Assembly (NCBI RefSeq): GCF_002007115.1
Contig: NZ_MVAD01000002.1
Coordinates: 1,116,001 to 1,180,000, forward strand
Reading direction: 5' to 3'
Source of the DNA: Massilia sp. KIM
GTDB taxonomy: Bacteria > Pseudomonadota > Gammaproteobacteria > Burkholderiales > Burkholderiaceae_D
Length of the DNA stretch: 64,000 nucleotides
The translations under genes and the position numbers were made by a program. The notes under the pieces are model-generated. The model saw only the letters and a list, made by a program, of their open reading frames with translations, made no database searches and was not told the origin of the DNA. Positions 57,091-64,000 of this stretch are shown piece by piece (the first letter of the stretch is position 1; every line of letters begins with the position of its first letter).

Positions 57091-59370
57091 ATGACAACTC
57101 AACAACTTGCTAGTCCGTCGTCACTGGCGGTAGCTGCCAATTTTTTGCCTGAACATTGGCAAAGTGACGTTACGAAACAGCTTGCACCAGGGGAAAACGT
57201 TTTAGCCAGCGTCGAGGTTGACCTCGACGCGAAATTACGTTTCATGAAGGGGCTGGTGGCCGTCACCAACCGCCGCCTGCTGGCCCGCGCCCCCGGCGAC
57301 AGCCAGTGGCGCGACTGGCCGCTGCGCGCCGGCCTGGCACTGCGCCACCACGACCACGCCGGCGTCGGCCACCTGGAACTGGTGGACGAGCACGGCCTGC
57401 TGGCCGCCTGGCGCTTCACCCTCGGCCAGAACCTGCACGCGATGCGCGTAGTCGACCATTTCGCCGACCAGCTCGAAAGCGTGGTCAGCGGTATCCCGGT
57501 GCAGCCGCCGGAGCAGCATACTTGTCCAAGTTGCAAGGCCCCGCTGGAGGCGGACCAGGAGGACTGCCCGATCTGCGAGAAGGTGCTGCACACGCCGCCC
57601 TCGACCTGGACCCTGTTCCGCCTGTGGCGCTTCGCCAAGCCTTACCAGGGCCAGCTGCTGCTGGGCTTCATCCTGATGCTGGGTTCGACGGGCGCGCACA
57701 TGATTCCGCCCTACCTGACGATGCCGTTGCTGGACAATGTCCTGATTCCTTACCAGAACGGCCAGCGCATCGACACCAATCTCGTCTACATGTACATGGG
57801 CGGGCTGTTCGGCGCGGCCATGCTGGCCTGGGCGCTGGGCTGGGCCAAGACTTATGTGCTGGCCCTGGTGTCGGAACGGATCGGCGCCGACCTGCGCTCG
57901 ACCACCTACGAGCACCTGCTGCGCCTGTCGCTGGAGTTCTTTGGCGGCAAGCGCACGGGCGACCTGATGTCGCGTATCGGCAGCGGTTCCGACCGGATCT
58001 GCGTCTTCCTCTCGCTGCACCTGCTCGACTTCCTGTCCGACGTGCTCATGATCATCATGACGGGCGTGATCCTGTTCACGATCAATCCCTGGCTGGCCCT
58101 GGTGACCCTGGTGCCGCTGCCCTTCATCGCCTGGATGATCCACGTGGTGCGCGACAAGCTGCGCACCGGCTTCGAGAAGATCGACCGGGTGTGGGGCGAG
58201 GTGACCAACGTGCTGGCCGACACCATCCCCGGCATCAGGGTGGTCAAGGCCTTCGCCCAGGAAAAGCGCGAGGCGGTCCGCTTCCGCGACGCCAACAAGC
58301 ACAACCTGGCCGTGAACGACAAGCTGAACAAGGTGTGGTCGCTGTTCTCGCCCACCGTTTCGCTGCTGACCGAGCTGGGCCTGCTGGTGATCTGGTGCTT
58401 CGGCATCTGGCAGGTGTCGCGCGGTGACATTACCGTCGGCACCTTGTCGGCATTTATCGCCTACAGCAGCCGCTTCTACGTGCGCCTGGATTCGATGAGC
58501 CGCATCGTCTCGGTGACCCAGAAGTCGGCCTCGGCCGCCAAGCGCATCTTCGACATCCTCGACCACGTCTCGAGCGTGCCCGACCCGGCCAACCCGGCCA
58601 AGCTGGACAAGGTGAGCGGCGAGATCGAGCTGCGCGAAGTCGGTTTCCGCTACGGCAACCGGGCGGTGAACCGCGGCATCTCGCTCAAGATCCGCGCCGG
58701 CGAGATGGTCGGCCTGGTGGGCCACAGCGGTTCGGGCAAGTCGACCCTGGTCAACCTGATCTGCCGCTTCTACGACGTGGCCGAAGGCGCGATCCTGCTG
58801 GACGGCAAGGACATCCGTTCCTTCGCGGTGGCGGACTACCGCCGCCACATCGGCCTGGTGCTGCAGGAACCCTTCCTGTTCTTCGGCACGATTGCCGAGA
58901 ACATCGCCTACGGCAAGCCGGGCGCCAGCCGCGAAGACATCATCGCGGCGGCGCGCGCGGCCCATGCCCACGAGTTCATCCTGCGCCTGCCGCAGGGCTA
59001 TGACTCGATGGTGGGCGAGCGCGGCCAGGGCCTGTCGGGCGGCGAGCGCCAGCGCATCTCGATCGCGCGGGCGCTGCTGATCGACCCGCCGATCCTGATC
59101 CTGGACGAAGCGACCTCGTCGGTGGACTCGGAGACCGAGAAGGAAATCCAGAAGGCGCTCGACAACCTGGTGCAGGGCCGCACCACGATCGCCATCGCGC
59201 ACCGCCTGTCGACCCTGCACCGGGCCGACCGCCTGGTGGTACTCGACCGCGGCGTGGTGGTGGAAGAGGGCAGCCACGACGAGCTGATGGCGCGCGAAGG
59301 CGCTTACCACCGCCTCTACGAAGCGCAGGCGCGCAACGTGGACCAGGACATGGACGACAAGGACGCATAA
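57091..59370 (+). CDS. Cyanophycin-associated ABC transporter (exporter type) with extra N-terminal region
   Basis: This is a 759-residue fused half-transporter. An N-terminal region of about 150 residues resembles a PH-like domain ([24 protein letters not shown]), followed by a zinc ribbon ([18 protein letters not shown], two CxxC pairs). Then come six membrane segments (about 180-470) and the ABC ATPase with GHSGSGKST (Walker A), [15 protein letters not shown] (signature) and [14 protein letters not shown] (Walker B). NCBI families name this protein type as cyanophycin metabolism-associated, as I recall. The transported substrate is unknown. It starts at 57091, divergent from cphA-prime, and is coupled to DUF1854 with no gap. 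Confidence 0.93.
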   Translation: MTTQQLASPSSLAVAANFLPEHWQSDVTKQLAPGENVLASVEVDLDAKLRFMKGLVAVTNRRLLARAPGDSQWRDWPLRAGLALRHHDHAGVGHLELVDEHGLLAAWRFTLGQNLHAMRVVDHFADQLESVVSGIPVQPPEQHTCPSCKAPLEADQEDCPICEKVLHTPPSTWTLFRLWRFAKPYQGQLLLGFILMLGSTGAHMIPPYLTMPLLDNVLIPYQNGQRIDTNLVYMYMGGLFGAAMLAWALGWAKTYVLALVSERIGADLRSTTYEHLLRLSLEFFGGKRTGDLMSRIGSGSDRICVFLSLHLLDFLSDVLMIIMTGVILFTINPWLALVTLVPLPFIAWMIHVVRDKLRTGFEKIDRVWGEVTNVLADTIPGIRVVKAFAQEKREAVRFRDANKHNLAVNDKLNKVWSLFSPTVSLLTELGLLVIWCFGIWQVSRGDITVGTLSAFIAYSSRFYVRLDSMSRIVSVTQKSASAAKRIFDILDHVSSVPDPANPAKLDKVSGEIELREVGFRYGNRAVNRGISLKIRAGEMVGLVGHSGSGKSTLVNLICRFYDVAEGAILLDGKDIRSFAVADYRRHIGLVLQEPFLFFGTIAENIAYGKPGASREDIIAAARAAHAHEFILRLPQGYDSMVGERGQGLSGGERQRISIARALLIDPPILILDEATSSVDSETEKEIQKALDNLVQGRTTIAIAHRLSTLHRADRLVVLDRGVVVEEGSHDELMAREGAYHRLYEAQARNVDQDMDDKDA

Positions 59371-59841
59371 ATGAACGGCATCGATTTTCAACTGCGGCGC
59401 GACAGCTTCGGCAAGCTGGTGATCACCCTGGACTCGGGCGAGGAACACGTGGGCGTGATCCCGGTGCGCGCCTTTCCGATCCAGGCGCCGACCAAGGGCA
59501 TCTCCTTGGTGCGCGACGGCGGCAAGGAAGTGGCCTGGATCGACGACCTGGACGCGCTGCCGGCGCAGCTGCGCGGGCTGATCCAGGAAGAGATCGAGGG
59601 CCGGGAATTCATTCCCGAGATCCTGCGCATCAAGGACGTATCGAGCTTCGCCACGCCCTGCACCTGGTTCGTGCAGACGGACAGGGGGGATACCGAGTTC
59701 GTGCTCAAGGTGGACGAGGATATCCGGCGGGTGGGCGAGAGCTCGCTGCTGGTGTCGGATAGCCACGGCATCAATTTCCTGGTGCGGGATATGTATCGGA
59801 TTGACAAGCACAGCAGGAAGATTCTGGATCGCTTTCTCTGA
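59371..59841 (+). CDS. DUF1854 protein, cyanophycin-associated
   Basis: This is a 156-residue soluble protein starting at the base after the transporter stop, so the two are coupled. The DUF1854 core reads EHVGVIPVRAFPIQAPTKGISLVRDGGKEVAWIDDLDALPAQLRGLI and DRGDTEFVLKVDEDIRRV. It has no enzyme motif. Constant pairing with the transporter suggests it is a regulatory or accessory subunit. Function is unknown. Its own terminator is not clear; a REP pair follows. Confidence 0.9.
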   Translation: MNGIDFQLRRDSFGKLVITLDSGEEHVGVIPVRAFPIQAPTKGISLVRDGGKEVAWIDDLDALPAQLRGLIQEEIEGREFIPEILRIKDVSSFATPCTWFVQTDRGDTEFVLKVDEDIRRVGESSLLVSDSHGINFLVRDMYRIDKHSRKILDRFL

Positions 59842-59871
59842 GGTCGAGTCCGGGCCGCTGGCCTGCGTGCA

Positions 59872-60004
59872 AACTTGGATCCCCGCCTGCGCGGGGATGA
59901 CGTGCAGTGGGTGCGGACGTGAAGTGGGTGTGGGTTAGATCGGGTAGCTTGATCCGGTGCGCACCTCAAACAACGTCATCCCCGCGCAGGCGGGGATCCA
60001 AGTT
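59872..60004. repeat. Inverted pair of REP-like elements (ATCCCCGC subtype)
   Basis: Copies at 59872-59902 (AACTTGGATCCCCGCCTGCG and on) and 59974-60004 (inverse) are separated by about 71 bases. They share the loop GCCTGCGC in both copies. They lie between DUF1854 and the hydrolase gene. Confidence 0.85.
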
Positions 60005-60119
60005 CCCCAACCAACCCCGACGCACCCTCCCACCCGACAACTCCCTCTAATTCCCAACTTGCCCACCCCGCAGGCGCATGCTAAGTTAGTTAACACGTTA
60101 ACGATCAACGCGCCCGCCC

Positions 60120-60998
60120 ATGCAAACCACCGACATCACCATCCCCGTCGCCGGCTCTGAACTCGGCGCCACCTGCTGGACCGTCCCCGACCCCCAGGGC
60201 GTCGTGATCGTCCACCCCGCCACCGCCGTCACCCAGGGCTTCTACACCGCCTTCGCCACCTACCTGGCCAGCCGCGGCCTGCAGGTGATCACCTACGACT
60301 ACCGCGGCACCGGCCGCTCGCGCCCGTCCAGCCTGCGCGGCCTGGACGTGACCATGGCCGACTGGATCGACGCCGACGTCCCCGCCGTCACCGCCTGGGC
60401 CGCGCAGCGCTTCCCCGGCCTGCCGCTGCTCGCCGTCGGCCACAGCATCGGCGGCCACGCTCTGGCCCTGTCCCCGAGCAGCGCCGGGCTGCGCGCCGCC
60501 ATCCTGGTCGCCTCCCACGCCGGCGCCACCCGCACCGTGCGCGGCTGGGGCGAGCGCCAGCGGGTGCGCTTCGTGCTGAGCGTCCTCAGCCCCTTGCTGT
60601 GCCGCCTGCTCGGCTACATGCCCGGCAGCCGCCTCGGCCTGGGCGAAGACCTGCCCAGCGGCGTGATGCTGCAATGGGCCGGCTGGTGCGAGCGCCCGAA
60701 TTATTTCTTCGACGACCCGGCCATGGACGCGGCCCGGCGCATGGCCGCCAACCGCCTGCCGCTCCAGGTGCTGAGCTTCGCGGACGACCCCTGGGCCAAC
60801 CCGGTGGCGGTCGAGATGCTGGTCTCGCGCCTGGTCAACGCCCGGCTGGAGCGCCGCCACGTCGATCCGCGCGCCGCCGGCGTGCGCGCCATCGGCCACA
60901 TGGGCTGGTTCCGCCGCGGCAGCGCCGCCTTGTGGCCCGACGCGGCCGACTGGCTGCTGGCCCACTGCGCCGCGCGCCAGGAAGCGCAGCATGCCTGA
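60120..60998 (+). CDS. Alpha/beta hydrolase
   Basis: This is a 292-residue protein. VVIVHPATAVTQGFYTAFATYLASRGLQVITYDYRGTGRS begins it; the nucleophile region is LLAVGHSIGGHAL with GHSIGG, and the His in RAIGHMGWFRRGS near the end. The VHPAT form of the oxyanion loop is that of the serine-aminopeptidase-like branch (Hydrolase_4 group). The substrate is unknown. It overlaps the MarR gene by 8 bases, so the two are an operon. Confidence 0.85.
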   Translation: MQTTDITIPVAGSELGATCWTVPDPQGVVIVHPATAVTQGFYTAFATYLASRGLQVITYDYRGTGRSRPSSLRGLDVTMADWIDADVPAVTAWAAQRFPGLPLLAVGHSIGGHALALSPSSAGLRAAILVASHAGATRTVRGWGERQRVRFVLSVLSPLLCRLLGYMPGSRLGLGEDLPSGVMLQWAGWCERPNYFFDDPAMDAARRMAANRLPLQVLSFADDPWANPVAVEMLVSRLVNARLERRHVDPRAAGVRAIGHMGWFRRGSAALWPDAADWLLAHCAARQEAQHA

Positions 60999-61413
60999 AC
61001 ACAAGCAGCCGCGCTTCGTCGCCCTGGTCAACCGCGCCCAGCGCGTCATGCAGCGCTGGATCGAGGGCCGCCCAGAAGCCTGGGAAGGCGCCAGCGCCGC
61101 CCAGGCCGGCCTGCTGTTCCTGCTCAGCGCGCGCGAGGACGCCGCCATCGGCGAGATCGCCCAGGCCCTGGACGTGGCGCCGGCGGCGGTCACCAACCTG
61201 TCCAAGCGCATGCAGGCGGCCGGCCTGGTCGAGCGGGTGGCCGATGCCCACGACGCGCGCCTGACCCGTCTGCGGCTGAGCGAGGCGGGCAGGGAGGCCA
61301 GCCGCCAGGCGACCGCCGCCCTGGCGCAACTGAACGCACGCCTGACCCAGGGCTTCACCCGGGAGGAGCTGGCCGTGGTGGCGCGCTGGCTGGAGCAGGC
61401 GACCCGGCTTTGA
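60991..61413 (+). CDS. MarR-family transcriptional regulator
   Basis: This is a 140-residue winged-helix protein. SAAQAGLLFLLSAREDAAIGEIAQALDVAPAAVTNLSKRMQAAGLVERVADAHDARLTRLRLSEAG shows the recognition helix and the DxRxxRLxLT-like wing, here DARLTRLRLSEAG. It probably controls its own operon with the hydrolase upstream. The effector is unknown. Confidence 0.9.
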   Translation: MPEHKQPRFVALVNRAQRVMQRWIEGRPEAWEGASAAQAGLLFLLSAREDAAIGEIAQALDVAPAAVTNLSKRMQAAGLVERVADAHDARLTRLRLSEAGREASRQATAALAQLNARLTQGFTREELAVVARWLEQATRL

Positions 61414-61508
61414 CCCCGATCCATGCGTGAACGTTCGCCCGGGCACATACGGAACACCGGTTTCCCGTTACAGTCGAAGCAAGGACATAGGCCACGGGAG
61501 GCGGGAGC

Positions 61509-62045
61509 ATGGATTCGATCAATCGCAATCAACCGGAACTGAACCGCCGCGACCTGAGCGGGGCCGAGGCCATCGCGCGCCTGAAGGACATGGCGCAGGA
61601 CGCCGACACCTGCTTCTTTTGCACCGCCGCCAGCCTCGGTCCGAGCCGCGGCGTGCGGCCCATGAGCCTGCGCGAGGCGGACGACAACGGCGCCTTGTGG
61701 TTTCTCAGCAGCATAGACAGCCACAAGAACCAGGAACTCGCGCTCGACCCCAACGTCAAGCTCTACTTCCAGACCGGCAAGCATTCCGGTTTCCTGGAGC
61801 TCGACGGCCAGGCCGAGGTCTCGCAGGACAAGGCGCGCATCAGGCAGCTCTGGAACTTCATGCTGCGCACCTGGTTTACCGAGGGCGAGGACGACCCGCG
61901 CATCACCGTGCTCAAGGTGGTCCCGCGCAGCGGCTACTACTGGGACAACAAGCACGGCGACGCGGTGGCGGGCGCCAAGGTCGCGGTGGGCGCCATCGTC
62001 GGCAAGACGCTCGACGACTCGATCGAGGGCCGCCTGACTTTCTGA
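61509..62045 (+). CDS. Pyridoxamine 5'-phosphate oxidase-fold protein (general stress protein 26 type)
   Basis: This is a 178-residue flavin-binding split-barrel protein. The core is CFFCTAASLGPSRGVRPMSLREADDNGALWFLSSIDSHKNQELALDPNVKLYFQTGKHSGFLELDGQAEV, of the COG3871 type. It ends with GYYWDNKHGDAVAGAKVAVGAIVGKTLDDSIEGRLTF. Such proteins bind FMN or FAD and are induced by stress; the reaction is unknown. It overlaps the next gene by one base (TGATG), so they are coupled. Confidence 0.9.
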   Translation: MDSINRNQPELNRRDLSGAEAIARLKDMAQDADTCFFCTAASLGPSRGVRPMSLREADDNGALWFLSSIDSHKNQELALDPNVKLYFQTGKHSGFLELDGQAEVSQDKARIRQLWNFMLRTWFTEGEDDPRITVLKVVPRSGYYWDNKHGDAVAGAKVAVGAIVGKTLDDSIEGRLTF

Positions 62046-63289
62046 TGCACGTTGTCGTCGTCACGATCGGTTCCGCCGGGGACCTGTTTCCCTTCCTCTG
62101 GATGGGGAGGACGCTGCGCGCGCGCGGCCACCGTGTCGACTTCCTGGCGCCGGTCCAGCACGAACCCTGGGTCCGCCAGGCCGGTCTGGACTTCCACGGC
62201 CTGCCGGCCGACCCGGCGGTGCTGGATCACCCCGACCTCTGGCACCCGACCCGCGGACTGGCCGTGGTCTGGAAGGCGACCCGGCCGGCGATGATCGAAG
62301 TCCCGACTTTCGTCGACGCCCTCGATCCGGACGAGCCGCGCATCCTGCTGGTGCATCCGCTGGCCCTGCCCGAGGCCCAGCTCTGCCGCGACACCCAGCC
62401 TTTGATGAAGATCGCGGCGGCCTATCTGGCGCCCTCCAACCTGCCGACCGTGCACGACCCGCTGCTGCTCGGCCCCTGGCGCGTGCCGCCCTGGGTGCCG
62501 CACCCAGTCCGGCGCCTGCTGTGGCGCGGTCTCGCGGCTGCCCTGATCGATCCGGTGGCGCTGCCGGACGTCAACGCGGCGCGCGCGGCCGCCGGCCAGC
62601 CGCCGGTGAAGAACCTGATCCGCTACCTGAGCCATATCCCGGACCTCTCCATCACCCTGTTCCCGGAATGGTTCGCGCCGACCCAGCCGGACTGGCCGCG
62701 CCCGCTCCTGCGCTGCGGGTTTCCGCTCTACGACCCGGCGCCGGACGCCGCCCCCAGCCCGGCGCTGGAGGCCTTCCTGGCCAGCGGCGAGCGGCCCGTG
62801 GTATTTACCCCGGGCACCGGCAACCGCCAGGCGCGGCGCTACTTCGAGGACGCCGCCAGCGCCGCCCGGGAGCTCGGCCTGCGCGCGGTGTTCCTGACGC
62901 CTTACCGGGAGCAGTTGCCCGAGGTCTTGCCGGCTGGAACGCTGTGGCAGGACTATGTTCCGTTGCGCAGCCTGTTGCCGCAAGCGGCGGCGCTGGTGCA
63001 CCACGGCGGCATCGGGACCACGGCGGAAGCGCTGCGGGCCGGCACGCCGCAGCTGGTGGTGCCGCTGGCCCACGACCAGTTCGACAACGCCGCGCGGGTG
63101 GAGGCCCTCGGCGTGGGCATGAGCCTGCACGCCCGGCGCCTGAATGCGGCGCGACTGACGCAGGCCCTGCGCGAGCTGCTCGGCAGGGAAGCGCCGGCTC
63201 GCCGCGCGAGCGAAGTCGCGGCCCGGCTGGCGGCGCCGCCCGACGCCACCGCGCTGTGCCTGCGCCTGGAATTCCTGCTGAGCGCTTAA
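62045..63289 (+). CDS. UGT/YjiC-type glycosyltransferase
   Basis: This is a 414-residue GT1-fold enzyme. The N-terminal half binds the acceptor and begins MHVVVVTIGSAGDLFPFLWMGRTLRARGHRVDFLAP. The C-terminal half binds the nucleotide sugar, with GERPVVFTPGTGNRQ, QDYVPLRSLLPQAAALVHHGGIGTTAEALRAGTPQLVVPLAHDQFDNAARVEALGVG. This is the family of macrolide and flavonoid glucosyltransferases. The acceptor is unknown. It starts at ATG 62045 inside the previous stop. Confidence 0.9.
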   Translation: MHVVVVTIGSAGDLFPFLWMGRTLRARGHRVDFLAPVQHEPWVRQAGLDFHGLPADPAVLDHPDLWHPTRGLAVVWKATRPAMIEVPTFVDALDPDEPRILLVHPLALPEAQLCRDTQPLMKIAAAYLAPSNLPTVHDPLLLGPWRVPPWVPHPVRRLLWRGLAAALIDPVALPDVNAARAAAGQPPVKNLIRYLSHIPDLSITLFPEWFAPTQPDWPRPLLRCGFPLYDPAPDAAPSPALEAFLASGERPVVFTPGTGNRQARRYFEDAASAARELGLRAVFLTPYREQLPEVLPAGTLWQDYVPLRSLLPQAAALVHHGGIGTTAEALRAGTPQLVVPLAHDQFDNAARVEALGVGMSLHARRLNAARLTQALRELLGREAPARRASEVAARLAAPPDATALCLRLEFLLSA

Positions 63290-63389
63290 CGCCGCATCGT
63301 CGACCGGGTACCCGGCACTGTGGGTGATCGCACCGACAGATTCCCCCGATCGCGCTGTAATATGCCACCGTTACAATGCCGGAGGGCAT

Positions 63390-64000
63390 ATGCCCAACAA
63401 GAAGAAGACCACCCCCGCGCTCGAGCCCGCCCTCGAAGGCTGCGTGCGCGTGCGCGGCGCGCGTGAACACAACCTCAAGAACGTCAGCCTCGACATTCCG
63501 CGCGGCGCCCTGGTGGTCTTCACCGGGGTGTCCGGTTCCGGCAAGTCCTCGCTCGCCTTCGGCACCCTGTACGCCGAAGCCCAGCGCCGCTACCTGGAAT
63601 CGGTCTCGCCCTACGCGCGCCGGCTGTTCCACCAGATGCCCGTGCCCGAGGTCGACGAGATCGAAGGCCTGCCGCCGGCGGTCGCCCTGCAGCAGCAGCG
63701 CGGCACGCCCACCGCGCGCTCCTCGGTCGGCAGCGTCAGCACCCTGTCGAACTCGCTGCGCATGCTGTACTCGCGCGCTGGCGACTACCCGCCCGGCCAG
63801 GAGCTGCTGTACGCCGAATCCTTTTCGCCCAATACCCCGCAGGGCGCCTGCCCGCGCTGCTCGGGCATGGGCCGCATCTTCGACGTCACCGAGGAGTCGA
63901 TGGTGCCGGACGACAGCCTGAGCATCCGCGAACGCGCGGTGGCGGCCTGGCCGCCGGCCTGGCACGGCCAGAACCTGCGCGACATCCTGGTCACCATGGG
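63390..64000 (+). CDS. UvrA-like ABC ATPase (3' truncated by window)
   Basis: The first 203 residues are present, and the frame runs off the right edge. The opening VRGAREHNLKNVSLDIPRGALVVFTGVSGSGKSSLAFGTLYAEAQRRYLESVSPYARRLF holds Walker A of the first UvrA ATPase. The first zinc-finger Cys pair appears in CPRCSGMGRIF. It lacks the usual UvrB-binding inserts after ALQQQRGTPTARSSVGSVS, since the next segment is LSNSLRMLYSRAGDYPPGQELLYAESFSPNT, which suggests a short UvrA paralogue rather than the main repair protein. The ATG at 63390 has GGAGGG upstream. Role in repair or resistance is open. Confidence 0.88.
   Translation, partial: MPNKKKTTPALEPALEGCVRVRGAREHNLKNVSLDIPRGALVVFTGVSGSGKSSLAFGTLYAEAQRRYLESVSPYARRLFHQMPVPEVDEIEGLPPAVALQQQRGTPTARSSVGSVSTLSNSLRMLYSRAGDYPPGQELLYAESFSPNTPQGACPRCSGMGRIFDVTEESMVPDDSLSIRERAVAAWPPAWHGQNLRDILVTM

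Noticed and set aside
57235..59811. An 858-codon open frame antisense to the ABC transporter
   Set aside because: Same reason: third-position GC makes the opposite strand free of stops. The plus-strand ABC motifs are intact.

Overview
The window is a high-GC chromosomal segment of a betaproteobacterium, most likely an Oxalobacteraceae member of the Massilia / Telluria / Duganella type. The reasons are the pyrG-kdsA-eno-ftsB block, betaproteobacterial-looking housekeeping proteins, PEP-CTERM proteins, a two-gene cyanophycin synthetase locus with a linked ABC transporter and DUF1854 protein, and abundant REP-like inverted repeats. Genus assignment is inference. No rRNA, tRNA or CRISPR array was found.

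Layout. 1-1000: the end of a Cys-rich unknown protein and a Gln-rich small protein. 1.0-5.1 kb: a stress module made of DUF1223, cytochrome b, a YedY-like molybdoenzyme and an MXKDX repeat protein, convergent with an ECF sigma factor and its DUF1109/NrsF anti-sigma factor. Both operons carry the same GTAACC-N16-CGAA promoter, so this looks like a complete self-regulated SigF-type regulon. 5.2-9.1 kb: a GH94 disaccharide phosphorylase and a GPH symporter behind a LacI-type operator. 9.4-11.1 kb: a chemoreceptor. 11.4-16 kb: pyrG, kdsA, eno, ftsB and a small HTH protein. 16-24.4 kb: dps, a reductase/LysR pair, thioesterase, hslO, gamma carbonic anhydrase, hydrolase, two lipoproteins and a PHP phosphoesterase. 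24.4-33 kb: cold-shock protein, RHH regulator with PHB-depolymerase-like esterase, htpX with a sigma-32-like promoter, a YciO/Sua5 protein, M50 protease, trpS, methyltransferase, dapA and bamC. 33.0-33.6 kb: a repeat-only zone between two convergent terminators. 33.6-40.1 kb: Ala-rich lipoprotein, DUF7931-like protein, ribosomal oxygenase, SlyD-like PPIase, unknown secreted protein and mutS.

40.3-45.4 kb is an AT-richer accessory island. It starts with a wrecked phage-type integrase and carries a compact three-gene operon of unknown function plus small proteins, one of them a zinc-ribbon membrane protein. 45.4-47 kb holds two convergent PEP-CTERM proteins, each with a sigma-54-like promoter. 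47.1-51.9 kb has AraC/isochorismatase-family, LysR/pirin and MaoC genes. 51.9-59.9 kb is the cyanophycin locus: CphA and a CphA-prime on the minus strand, divergent from an ABC transporter with an unusual N-terminal region and a DUF1854 protein. 60-64 kb has hydrolase/MarR, a PPOX-fold protein, a glycosyltransferase and the start of a UvrA-like ATPase cut by the window edge.

The strongest candidates for something new are the cyanophycin locus, where the two synthetases have lost opposite active sites and the transporter's role is unknown, the three-gene island operon, and the SigF-type regulon. REP pairs and three tandem-repeat arrays (18, 22 and 49 bp) are the main non-coding structure.
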